Origin: OMOG01 sp041485845
GTDB taxonomy: Bacteria; Acidobacteriota; Terriglobia; Bryobacterales; Bryobacteraceae
Direction of reading: 5' to 3'
Assembly: GCA_041485845.1 (NCBI GenBank)
Contig: JBGPKH010000084.1
Location: 1 to 20,007, forward strand
Length of the DNA stretch: 20,007 nucleotides
Shown here: positions 6,768-13,944 of the stretch, piece after piece
Layout of the letters: each line of letters opens with the position of its first letter
How positions within the stretch are numbered: the stretch's first letter is position 1
The notes under the pieces: generated by a model
What the model was told of the DNA's origin: nothing
Databases searched by the model: none
Seen by the model: only the letters and a program-made list of their open reading frames with translations
Position numbers and translations under genes: made by a program

Positions 6768-8804
6768 CCGCAGCCGCAGGCTGTTGGTCACCACCGTCAC
6801 GCTCGAGAGCGCCATCGCCGCCGAGGCCAGCATCGGCGACAAGAGACCCAGCGCCGCGATGGGAATGCCCAGCGTGTTGTAGGCGAATGCCCAGAAGAGA
6901 TTCTGGCGGATAATCCGCATGGTGCGGCGCGAAAGCGCTATCGCCTCGGCCACACCGAGCAGGCTGTCGCGCATGAGCGTGATGCCGCCGGCTTCCATGG
7001 CCGCGCCGGTGCCCGAACCCATCGCAATGCCCAGGTCGGCCTGGGCCAGCGCGGGTGCGTCGTTGATACCGTCGCCGGCCATCGCCACGCGCTTGCCGGC
7101 AGCTTGCAGCTTTTGAATGTGCGCCACCTTTTGATCGGGGAGAACCTCGGCCAGCACGTGGTCGATGCCCGCTTCCCTGGCAACGGCTTCGGCGGTCGCT
7201 TGCTTGTCGCCCGTGATCATCCAAACCTCGAGGCCCATGGCGCGCAAGCGGCGGACGGCCTCGGGCGCTTCGGGTTTGATGGTGTCGGCGTTTTCGATGG
7301 CGCCGGCGACCGCGCCATCCACGGTCACGGTCACACCGGGACGGCCGACCACCACTTCGCGCCCGCCGACCAGCGCGCGCACGCCGTGGCCGGCCAGGGC
7401 CGTGAAGCTCGTGGTCTCTTGCAAAGCAAGGCCGCGCGCCGTGGCCGCCTCCACGATCGCCTTCCCCAGCGGGTGCTCGGAGTATCGCTCGGCCGACGCG
7501 GCCAGCCGCACCAGTTCGTCTTCGGTGAAACCCGCCGCCGGCGTCACCCGCACCACCTGCGGTTTACCGCGCGTGATGGTCCCGGTCTTGTCGAGCACGA
7601 TCACGTCAATCTTGTGCGCCATTTCGAGCGCCTCGCCGCCCTTGATCAGGATGCCGCGCTCGGCGCCGCGCCCCGTCCCCACCATGATGGCGGTGGGAGT
7701 CGCGAGACCCAGCGCACACGGGCACGCGATGATCAGCACCGCCACCGCGTTGACCATCGCCACCGCGAACGGCGCCAGAAACAGCCAGACCACAAACGTC
7801 GCCAGCGCGGCCAGCAGCACGCCCACGGTGAAGTAAGCGCTCACTACGTCGGCCAGTCTCGCCACCGGAGCGCGCGACCCCTGCGCCTGCTTCACCATCT
7901 CGATCATCTGTTGCAACACGGTGCCGCGGCCCACTTTCCGGGCTTCGTAGCGGAACGCACCGGAACGGTTGACGGTCCCGGCAAACACCGAATCGCCAGG
8001 GCCCTTGTCGACGGGCATGCTTTCGCCGGTGAGCATCGCCTCGTCCATCGCGGATTCGCCGTCGGTGATGGCGCCATCCACGGCGATGCGCTCGCCGGGC
8101 CGCACGACGAGCACGTCACCGGCGCGCACCTGTTCCACCGGTGTTTCGATTTCCACCCCGTCGCGCAGCACACGCGCCACGGGCGGCTGCAGGTCCAGCA
8201 GGCGGCGGATGGCCTCCGAGGCGCGGCCGCGCGCGCGGGCCTCGAGTGTGCGCCCCAACAGGATCAGCGCGATGATCACGGCCGCGGCCTCGTAGTACAC
8301 GTCGTGGCTGCCGCGGAGCGTGGAGTACACCGAGTACAGGAACGCAGCGCCGGTGCCCAGCGCGATGAGCGTGTTCATATTGGCGGAGCGGTGGCGCAGC
8401 GCGGTCCACGCGGCCGCGTAGAAAGGCGCCCCGGAATAGAAGACCACGGGCAGGGTGAGCGCCAGTTGGACCCAGGGCGAGCGGTGCGTCATGCCAAGGA
8501 ACATGATGGGCGCGGCGCCAGTCAGCGCCACCAGCAAGCGCCGGCGGAAGGCGGGTTCGGCGGCGTCCGGCCGCGTCCCGGTCTGCGGCACGCCATAGCC
8601 GAGATCCTCGATGGCGCCGACGAAATCGGCCACCTTCACGCGGTCGGGGTGGTACTCGACGGTGGCAGTCGAGGTGGCGAAGTTCACGCTGGCGCGTTCC
8701 ACGCCGGCGGTCTTTCCGAGTTTGCGCTCGATGGCACGGGCGCACGCGGCGCACGTCATTCCGGAAACCGGCAGATCGACGCGCTCGGGAGCCGTCACGT
8801 TCAT
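6765..8804 (-). CDS. copA: Copper-translocating P1B-type ATPase (CopA)
   Basis: 679 aa. It has one N-terminal heavy-metal domain (GMTCAAC, residues 15-21), membrane helices, an actuator with TGES (259-262), the CPC metal site in the membrane (361-363), the phosphorylation site DKTGT (405-409), HP in the nucleotide domain (444-445) and GDGINDAP (577-584). YN in the penultimate helix and MxxSS in the last fit Cu(I) export (TM signature). It pumps Cu(I) out of the cytosol using ATP. The start ATG overlaps the copZ stop by 4 nt (ATGA), so the two are translationally coupled; the longer open frame upstream runs through copZ in another frame and is not coding. The stretch after VGGREVVVGRPG goes straight to VTVTVDG, about 25-30 residues shorter than usual for CopA and without the usual VGN. 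Confidence 0.95.
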   Translation of the reverse strand: MNVTAPERVDLPVSGMTCAACARAIERKLGKTAGVERASVNFATSTATVEYHPDRVKVADFVGAIEDLGYGVPQTGTRPDAAEPAFRRRLLVALTGAAPIMFLGMTHRSPWVQLALTLPVVFYSGAPFYAAAWTALRHRSANMNTLIALGTGAAFLYSVYSTLRGSHDVYYEAAAVIIALILLGRTLEARARGRASEAIRRLLDLQPPVARVLRDGVEIETPVEQVRAGDVLVVRPGERIAVDGAITDGESAMDEAMLTGESMPVDKGPGDSVFAGTVNRSGAFRYEARKVGRGTVLQQMIEMVKQAQGSRAPVARLADVVSAYFTVGVLLAALATFVVWLFLAPFAVAMVNAVAVLIIACPCALGLATPTAIMVGTGRGAERGILIKGGEALEMAHKIDVIVLDKTGTITRGKPQVVRVTPAAGFTEDELVRLAASAERYSEHPLGKAIVEAATARGLALQETTSFTALAGHGVRALVGGREVVVGRPGVTVTVDGAVAGAIENADTIKPEAPEAVRRLRAMGLEVWMITGDKQATAEAVAREAGIDHVLAEVLPDQKVAHIQKLQAAGKRVAMAGDGINDAPALAQADLGIAMGSGTGAAMEAGGITLMRDSLLGVAEAIALSRRTMRIIRQNLFWAFAYNTLGIPIAALGLLSPMLASAAMALSSVTVVTNSLRLR

Positions 8805-9013
8805 GGCACTTCGTATCCGAGCTCGCGGACGGCCTCGGCCAGCGCCTCGGGCTGCACGAGATCCACATCGTATTCCACCGTGGCGCGAGCGCCCTGCAAG
8901 TCGACCGCGGCCTTGGTGACGCCGGGCGTGGAGGAGAGCGTGCGCTCCACGGTGCGGGCGCAGTTGCCGCACGTCATTCCGCGGACGGCAAGATGGAGAG
9001 TCTGAATCGCCAT
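8801..9013 (-). CDS. copZ: Copper chaperone CopZ-like heavy-metal-associated protein
   Basis: 70 aa, a single HMA ferredoxin-like domain with the GMTCGNC metal-binding motif (C15, C18) and the family's ending ELGYEV. Such proteins carry Cu(I) in the cytosol and pass it to CopA, whose gene follows with a 4-nt overlap. The start ATG at 9013 has no clear Shine-Dalgarno. The 45 nt between this gene and the divergent GNAT region must hold its promoter, and much of that stretch has been duplicated. No CueR or CsoR gene or recognisable operator is seen in the window, so the regulator is probably encoded elsewhere. Confidence 0.92.
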   Translation of the reverse strand: MAIQTLHLAVRGMTCGNCARTVERTLSSTPGVTKAAVDLQGARATVEYDVDLVQPEALAEAVRELGYEVP

Positions 9014-9058
9014 ACTTATATGATGCGCCCGTGCGCCATACTGTCACAGGAGGAATGG

Positions 9059-9173
9059 ATGTTTTTTTCCGATGCGGTGCTGGCGCGGCGGATCGAGGCG
9101 GCCGAGGCGGCCAACGCCCGCGGGTGCAGCGCGCCCGGCGGCCCGGTGTCGGCGCCGATTCACCCCTCTCCCA
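9059..9173 (+). pseudogene. 5' remnant of an upstream GNAT paralogue
   Basis: Starting at ATG 9059, with AGGAGG at 9048-9053, the first 30 residues (MFFSDAVLARRIEAAEAANA...) are the same as the GNAT protein except Pro for Ala at residue 26. A 31-nt deletion then shifts frame: the GADSPLSQ segment, equivalent to GADSPLTQ of the intact protein, is in another frame. The remnant ends at 9173/9174, where the leader of the intact gene begins. By coincidence the shifted frame runs on into the intact gene, so translation from 9059 would give a 307-aa fusion with a 51-residue N-terminal extension. I consider it a remnant. Confidence 0.6.
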
Positions 9174-9200
9174 GGATGCGCCCGTGCGCCATACTGTCAC

Positions 9201-9206
9201 AGGAGG
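9201..9206 (+). promoter_or_regulatory. Ribosome-binding site that sets the GNAT start
   Basis: A perfect AGGAGG lies 5 nt before the ATG at 9212. An identical site at 9048-9053 serves the upstream remnant. Because both starts are in the same frame and have the same strength of site, both may be translated. Confidence 0.75.
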
Positions 9207-9211
9207 AATGG

Positions 9212-9982
9212 ATGTTTTTTTCCGATGCCGTGCTGGCCAGGCGGATCGAGGCGGCCGAGGCGGCCAACGCCCGCGGGTGTAGCGCGGCCGGCGGCCCCGT
9301 GCTGGAGGTGGCGGGCGGATGCGCGATCTTCGTAGGCGCCGATTCACCGCTCACCCAAGCGGTGGGGCTGGGACTGAACGGCCCGGTGAGCGAGGCGGAG
9401 ATCGCCACCCTGGAGGCGTTCTTCCGCAGCCGCGGCGCGCGCGTATCGGTGGATCTCTGCCCGCTGGCCGACCCCGGATTCATGGCGGCGCTGGCGGATC
9501 GCGGATACCGCCCGGCGGAGTTCAATAATGTCCTGGTGAAGCGGCTGGCCGCCACGGAAATCGTTTTGACGCCGCGCGTGCGCCGCGCGGTGGCGGGCGA
9601 AGACGACCTGTGGTCTCACACGGTGGGCCGGGGCTTCTTCGAGCAGGCCGAGCTCACCGGCGCGGAGATGGACGTCGGCCGCGCGATCTTCGCCATGCCC
9701 GGGGCGATGTGCTACCTGGCCGTTACCGAAAGCGGTGAGCCGGCGGGCGGCGGCGCGCTGGCGGTCCGCGACGGCCTGGCGGCCTTATTTGCCGACAGCA
9801 CCGTGGCGAGCTTCCGGCGCGGCGGCCTGCACCGGGAACTCATTGCCGCGCGGCTCAACGAGGCGATTGCACGGGGCTGCGACCTGGCCACAGCGTCGAC
9901 CCTTCCCGGGAGCGGATCCCAGCGCAATTACGAACGCCTGGGCTTCCAGGTGGTCTATACCAAGGTCACACTAGTGGGATAA
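9212..9982 (+). CDS. GNAT family N-acetyltransferase
   Basis: 256 aa from the ATG at 9212, chosen because it has a perfect AGGAGG and gives a protein without the duplicated N-terminus; the ATG at 9059 would give 307 aa. The C-terminal half has the GNAT fold signs: a strand ALFADSTV, the acetyl-CoA loop SFRRGGLHRELI (about 200-211, equivalent to R/Q-x-x-G-x-G/A), a helix AARLNEAIARGC, and the closing NYERLGFQ motif (239-246). The N-terminal half (VGADSPLTQ, GLGLNGPVSEAEI, LADPGFMAALADRGYRP) looks like a degenerate first GNAT repeat, as in two-domain members. The substrate is unknown. It is divergent from copZ. Confidence 0.82.
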   Translation: MFFSDAVLARRIEAAEAANARGCSAAGGPVLEVAGGCAIFVGADSPLTQAVGLGLNGPVSEAEIATLEAFFRSRGARVSVDLCPLADPGFMAALADRGYRPAEFNNVLVKRLAATEIVLTPRVRRAVAGEDDLWSHTVGRGFFEQAELTGAEMDVGRAIFAMPGAMCYLAVTESGEPAGGGALAVRDGLAALFADSTVASFRRGGLHRELIAARLNEAIARGCDLATASTLPGSGSQRNYERLGFQVVYTKVTLVG

Positions 9983-10031
9983 ATTGTTGAGACCTTCAGG
10001 TGCTGTCAGCTACTAGTGCCTTAGGACTGTC

Positions 10032-11855
10032 ATGCATTGGCTCGATCATGCGGTTGTGGCTTGTCTGGTTCCACTGACAATTTGGATCCTGGTGAGCGGG
10101 CTCGACGACCTGTTTATCGACCTGGTCTTTCTGCTGCCCCGGCGAAAGCGCCTGGAGTGGCCGTCGCCACGGGACCTGGACCACGCTCCCGAGCGCCGGA
10201 TTGCGATTCTTGTGCCTTTGTGGAAGGAGCAACGCGTCATCGGGCAGATGCTGGAACGCAATCTCTCGGCCATTCGGTATGCCAATTACGACATTTTCGT
10301 GGGCGTCTATCCCAACGACGAACCGACAGTGCGGGCCGTCACCGAAGCGGCCGCCCGCCATCCGCGAGTACACCTCGCCCTGTGTCCGCACGATGGGCCG
10401 ACCTCGAAGGGCGATTGCCTGAACTGGATCTACCGCCGGGTGGAGATGCACGAGATCCGGGACGAAGTGCGTTTCGAGGTGGTGGTCACTCACGACGCCG
10501 AAGACCTGATTCATTCGGAAGCGCTGCGGCTGATCAACTGGTTCTCACCGGCTTACGACATGGTGCAGGTCCCGGTGTTGCCGCTGCCCACGGGACTCGG
10601 CGAATTCACCCATGGACTGTACTGCGACGAGTTCGCGGAGTACCAGTCCAAGGACATCCCGGTGCGGCAGCGCCTGGGCGGGTTCCTCCCCTCGAACGGC
10701 GTGGGGACCGGTTTCGGGCGGATCGCGCTGGAGCGTCTGGCGGCTAAGCGCCAGGGCCGCGTTTTCGATCCCGAATGTCTCACCGAAGACTACGAAAACG
10801 GGTTCGAGTTGCACGCGTTGGGGCGCACGCAGATCTTCGTGCCGCTGCGTTTCGGCGCTGCCGACCTCGCGGCCACGCGCGAGTACTTTCCGCGAAATCT
10901 CCGCGGGGCGATTCGGCAGCGCAGCCGGTGGGTCGCGGGAATCGCGTTGCAGGGATGGCAGCGCCACGGATGGCGCGTCCCCTGGCGCCAGATCTATTGG
11001 TTATGGCGCGATCGTAAGGGGCTGGTGGGGAATCTGCTCAGTCCGTTGGCTAACGGAGTTTTCCTGTATGGCGCCGTGTGCTACCTGTGGACCGCGCAAA
11101 CCGGCGGCGTGTGGCATTTCAGCGGCGGCATTCCGCAGTGGCTGCCCCGCGCCTTCCAGGTGACGCTGGGGATTTGGTTGGTGCAGGCGGCGATCCGTGT
11201 GCGGTGCAGCGCGCGGGTTTACGGCTGGCGATTCGCCGCCGCCGGGCCGTTGCGGATGATCTGGGGGAACCTGGTGAACAGCGCCGCGACGGTCGCCGCG
11301 CTGTGGCAATTCGTGGGCGCGCGCCTCAAGAAGCGGGCGCCCGCCTGGCTGAAGACGGATCATGTCTATCCCGCCGGGGTCACCGCCGGGCATGGACGGC
11401 CGCGGTTGGGCGAGGTGCTGGTGAGGATGCGGTGCGTCTCGATGAGCGAAGTGGAAGACGCGCTGGCGTCGCGCCCTGCCGGCCTGCGCATCGGGGAGCA
11501 CCTGGTGCGCTCGCGAAGGCTCTCCGAAGAGCACCTCTACCAGGCGCTGAGCTCGCAGGCGGGGATTCCGCTCGGTGTGCCGCAGGCGAGCGAGCTGCAT
11601 CGTTCGGCGACTCGCGTGCTTCCCGCGGAAACGGCTCGCCGGTGGAAGGTGATGCCGTACCGGGTAGCGGTGGGACAACTCCACGTGCTCACGCCGAATC
11701 TGCCGTGCGAAGCGATGACCCGCGAGCTGGCGGGTCTCTCGGATCTGGAGATTCGCTTCCGGCTGGTGCGGCCCGGGGAATTCGATGCGCTGGCGCGCGA
11801 GTATCTGCCGCGGACCAGTGGGACAGCCCTCCTGGCCTGTCCAGTGTCGGCATGA
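10032..11855 (+). CDS. NfrB-like GT2 membrane glycosyltransferase with C-terminal MshEN domain
   Basis: 607 aa. An N-terminal hydrophobic segment (residues 8-35) is followed by a family 2 glycosyltransferase domain: ILVPLWKEQRVI (59-70), the nucleotide-sugar Asp motif HDAED (154-158), the acceptor/base motif TED (251-253) and QRSRW (296-300, the QxxRW motif of processive enzymes). Hydrophobic helices lie near 331-353, 370-390 and 408-429. Residues of about 458-580 are an MshEN (T2SSE N-terminal) domain with two repeats of the RLGExL...AL / RIGEHL...LYQALSSQ type. This layout matches E. coli NfrB, an inner-membrane exopolysaccharide glycosyltransferase (phage N4 adsorption) reported to respond to c-di-GMP through MshEN. 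No nfrA gene is seen nearby. The last 12 residues are encoded by a palindromic repeat. AGGA at 10023-10026 is the likely ribosome-binding site. Confidence 0.86.
   Translation: MHWLDHAVVACLVPLTIWILVSGLDDLFIDLVFLLPRRKRLEWPSPRDLDHAPERRIAILVPLWKEQRVIGQMLERNLSAIRYANYDIFVGVYPNDEPTVRAVTEAAARHPRVHLALCPHDGPTSKGDCLNWIYRRVEMHEIRDEVRFEVVVTHDAEDLIHSEALRLINWFSPAYDMVQVPVLPLPTGLGEFTHGLYCDEFAEYQSKDIPVRQRLGGFLPSNGVGTGFGRIALERLAAKRQGRVFDPECLTEDYENGFELHALGRTQIFVPLRFGAADLAATREYFPRNLRGAIRQRSRWVAGIALQGWQRHGWRVPWRQIYWLWRDRKGLVGNLLSPLANGVFLYGAVCYLWTAQTGGVWHFSGGIPQWLPRAFQVTLGIWLVQAAIRVRCSARVYGWRFAAAGPLRMIWGNLVNSAATVAALWQFVGARLKKRAPAWLKTDHVYPAGVTAGHGRPRLGEVLVRMRCVSMSEVEDALASRPAGLRIGEHLVRSRRLSEEHLYQALSSQAGIPLGVPQASELHRSATRVLPAETARRWKVMPYRVAVGQLHVLTPNLPCEAMTRELAGLSDLEIRFRLVRPGEFDALAREYLPRTSGTALLACPVSA
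11821..11842. repeat. Palindromic repeat, copy 2 (inside the glycosyltransferase 3' end)
   Basis: GGACAGCCC, TCCT, GGCCTGTCC: the same element as at 6746 with one base change in the left arm. It lies within the glycosyltransferase frame, encoding roughly GTALLACP, and the stop follows 11 nt later. Confidence 0.7.
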
Positions 11856-11904
11856 GCGGGCGTGCGTCACGATCCTTCGCCAGCAGATTGCCGGCACGGC
11901 ACAT

Positions 11905-11926
11905 GGACAGGCCGGGAGGCCTGTCC
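11905..11926. repeat. Palindromic repeat, copy 3 (inverted orientation, at the hpnE stop)
   Basis: GGACAGGCC, GGGA, GGCCTGTCC: the reverse complement of copy 1 apart from one or two bases. Its last base is the first of the CTA that gives the hpnE TAG stop (minus strand). With copy 2 it brackets the 70-nt gap between convergent genes; the two copies could also pair with each other. Confidence 0.7.
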
Positions 11927-13239
11927 TACACCGGGTCCGGCACCAGGAAACGGGCGGGCTTGCCGGCCGCTTGCGCGACACCTTCCGCCGCCATGTAGCC
12001 GCTGCGGACCGCGCCTTCCATGGTCGCCGGCCAGCCGGTGCGCGTCCAATCGCCCGCCAGAAAGACCTTCGGAAGACCGGACTCGGGCGTAGGACGCAGC
12101 GATTCCGTCTCGGGCGCCGCCGAAAACGTGGCTCGCTGCTCCTTGATCACGTGCGCTTTCAACAGGGTGGCATCGCGCACCCGCGGAAAGTAGAGTCGCA
12201 GGTCGCCGATCGCGATATCCACGATCTCGTTGCGCGAAAGGTTGGTGAGATCGCGCGAGGCGCTGACCACCAGTTGCAGGTAGCGGCCGCTGTCCTTATT
12301 GAACATCCACTGCATGGTGCGGTCGAGCAGGGTGGCGTGCGGCAGCGTGGTCACCTCGCGGTCGAACCACAGGTGCACGCCGGTGATGGGCGAATGCTCG
12401 AGCTTGGGAGCCTCGAGGCCCACCCCTTCCAGGCGTTCGAAGGGCAGCGCGCAGATGTAATGGTCCGCCGTGCGCAGCTCCCCGCCGGCTTCCCCTCCTA
12501 CCAGGAAGCCCGCGTCATCGATGCGCTCCACCGGGCTGCGCACGTGAATGTGAACGCTCGCCAGCCGCTTCCACGCGCCGAGACCGTACAACTCGCCGAG
12601 CGGCACCGAGGGAACTCCCATCTCGTAGGAATCGGCGCGCGTCAGGAAGGCCTGCCAGAAGACCTGGAAGCCGTGGACCGCCGCCATGCGGTCGAGGTCC
12701 TCATTCACCGCGCTGACCAGGATCTGGCGCCAGAAGCGGTCGATGGCGTGCGGCGTCTGGCGCTTCTGGAGCAGCCAGTCGAGCATGCTGATGCGGTCCA
12801 GGTCCTTGCGCCGGGCGCGCTCGCGGCGCATGGCGAACAAAGCGCGGGCGATCGTGCGCTTGTCGTGGCGGTCCAGGCAGTGCAGGCGCAGAAAGGAACC
12901 CGCGAAGTGGAAGGGCGCCGGCAGCCGGCCGCGCCGCAGGACGGAGATGCGTCCGCCGGGTTCCAGGAAGTAGAACTCGCGGTAGAACTTGATGCGGTCG
13001 CGAACGCCCAGGCGTCCGTAGAAATCCAGCAGGTTGACGCAGCAGCGCAGCAGGATGTGCTGGCAGTTGTCGATGGTCTCGGCTTCGCCGCCGGGCGAGG
13101 CGCAGAGTGGATACGACGTGGCGCGGCCGCCCAGGAAGGGACGCGCTTCGAAGAGGTCCACCTCAAAGCCGGCGCCGCCCAGAGCCGCCGCCGCGGATAG
13201 ACCGGCGAGTCCGCCACCGGCGATCAGAACCTTAGGCAT
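11926..13239 (-). CDS. hpnE: Hydroxysqualene dehydroxylase (squalene-associated FAD-dependent desaturase)
   Basis: 437 aa, of the amine-oxidase/phytoene-desaturase-like flavoprotein superfamily. An N-terminal FAD dinucleotide motif (VLIAGGGLAGLSAAAAL, from residue 4) is followed by LFEARPFLGGRA and DNCQHILLRCC, which is characteristic of HpnE. The C-terminal FAD motif is VFLAGDWTRTGWPATMEGAV. HpnE reduces hydroxysqualene to squalene in the HpnC-HpnD-HpnE route to hopanoids; the protein would act at or near the membrane. The usual neighbours hpnC, hpnD and shc are absent from the window. It sits 71 nt downstream of the alpha/beta hydrolase gene on the same strand, so it may be the last gene of the long operon or have its own promoter in that gap. 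Confidence 0.88.
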   Translation of the reverse strand: MPKVLIAGGGLAGLSAAAALGGAGFEVDLFEARPFLGGRATSYPLCASPGGEAETIDNCQHILLRCCVNLLDFYGRLGVRDRIKFYREFYFLEPGGRISVLRRGRLPAPFHFAGSFLRLHCLDRHDKRTIARALFAMRRERARRKDLDRISMLDWLLQKRQTPHAIDRFWRQILVSAVNEDLDRMAAVHGFQVFWQAFLTRADSYEMGVPSVPLGELYGLGAWKRLASVHIHVRSPVERIDDAGFLVGGEAGGELRTADHYICALPFERLEGVGLEAPKLEHSPITGVHLWFDREVTTLPHATLLDRTMQWMFNKDSGRYLQLVVSASRDLTNLSRNEIVDIAIGDLRLYFPRVRDATLLKAHVIKEQRATFSAAPETESLRPTPESGLPKVFLAGDWTRTGWPATMEGAVRSGYMAAEGVAQAAGKPARFLVPDPV

Positions 13240-13279
13240 CGAGCAGTTGTATCCCCTTTACGTTAACAGGACCGCTTTC

Positions 13280-13320
13280 CCCAATAGACGAACCATCGGC
13301 TCTTTGGTTCCTAAATTGGG
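13280..13320 (-). other. Nested inverted repeat at the hydrolase-hpnE junction
   Basis: An outer stem CCCAAT/ATTGGG (13280-13285 with 13315-13320) encloses an inner stem GAACCA/TGGTTC (13290-13295 with 13305-13310), separated by symmetric 4-nt internal loops and with a 9-nt apical loop. It includes the hydrolase stop codon and lies 40 nt upstream of hpnE. No T-tract follows on the minus strand, so it may be an RNA-processing or attenuation stem, or a protein-binding dyad, rather than a full terminator. Confidence 0.35.
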
Positions 13321-13943
13321 CTGGCCGCACGAAACACCGCCTCTTCCAACTCCTCCAGCCCTCCGGCGAAGAAGTGGTCGGCAGACTCGACCCAGATCAA
13401 CTGCTTCGGCTCGCCGGCCTTCCCGTAGAGGGCATCCATCTCGAATCCCGGCCCGTACCGATCGTTGGCGCTCTGGATGAAGATCTTCGGCGTGCGGCAC
13501 GTTTCCAGGCAGGCCGTAGCGTCGTGATCTGTGGGCAATCCCACGGCCATGAGCCAACTTGCGTCCGCCAACGAACAACCGAGACTCGTGATGACGCGCG
13601 CGCCAAACGAGAATCCCGCGAGCGCGAACGGTAGAGCGGGATAGCGGCCGCGCAGCCACGCGAGCGCCAACCGCGCGTCCTCGATTTCGCCGGTAAGGTG
13701 GGCGTGCTCGCCCTCGCTGCGGCCCACACCCCGGAAGTTGAAGCGCAACACCACCACGCCGGCGCGCCGCAGGCCGCGAGCCATGCGGTAGACCACCTTG
13801 TTGTGCATGGCGCCGCCGTAGAGCGGATGGGGATGGCACACCACCGCGGCCACGCGCGGCGCCTGGTCGTCGGGCTCCTCCAGCAGGGATTCGAGTCGTC
13901 CCGCGGGGCCGGAGATCCAGTGCGACTCGATGCGCCTCGCCAC
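13311..13943 (-). CDS. Small alpha/beta hydrolase (COG2945-like)
   Basis: 210 aa, cytosolic, no signal peptide. The opening CHPHPLYGGAMHNKVVY is typical of COG2945-type alpha/beta hydrolases, followed by LRFNFRGVGRSEG. The nucleophile elbow is GFSFG with Ser112; the other likely triad residues are Asp161 (SANDRYG) and His190 (SADHFF). The substrate is unknown, probably an ester or thioester. Translation probably starts at GTG 13943, one nucleotide after the yajQ stop, so it would be reached by ribosomes ending yajQ. It belongs to the compact minus-strand operon. Confidence 0.85.
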   Translation of the reverse strand: MARRIESHWISGPAGRLESLLEEPDDQAPRVAAVVCHPHPLYGGAMHNKVVYRMARGLRRAGVVVLRFNFRGVGRSEGEHAHLTGEIEDARLALAWLRGRYPALPFALAGFSFGARVITSLGCSLADASWLMAVGLPTDHDATACLETCRTPKIFIQSANDRYGPGFEMDALYGKAGEPKQLIWVESADHFFAGGLEELEEAVFRAASPI

Positions 13944-13944
13944 C

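Larger units (their letters stand above)
9022..9302 (+). repeat. Tandem direct duplication of the GNAT leader and 5' coding end
   Basis: Copy 1 is 9022-9174 and copy 2 starts at 9175, an offset of 153 bp. The first 127 aligned bases differ at only six positions (copy 1: 9076, 9085, 9086, 9127, 9134, 9145). The 37-nt leader, including AGGAGG, is identical. Copy 1 lacks 31 nt present in the intact gene (around 9302-9332) but then continues with sequence matching 9333-9357 before copy 2 begins. See the pseudogene and GNAT entries. Confidence 0.92.

Noticed and set aside
7104..9005. Very long plus-strand open frame opposite copA and copZ
   Set aside because: It is antisense to clear copA/copZ genes, rich in His/Arg/Gly as expected for a high-GC shadow frame, with no domain.
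9015..9020. TATAAG on the minus strand as the copZ -10 element
   Set aside because: Transcription would start inside the copZ coding sequence, after the only plausible start codon.
9022..9302. CRISPR or satellite array
   Set aside because: Only two copies, of a coding sequence with its leader, without spacers.
8805..9347. In-frame N-terminal extension of CopA
   Set aside because: It runs through copZ and the GNAT 5' end in another frame. The ATG at 8804 with the ATGA overlap and an immediate heavy-metal domain is the proper start.
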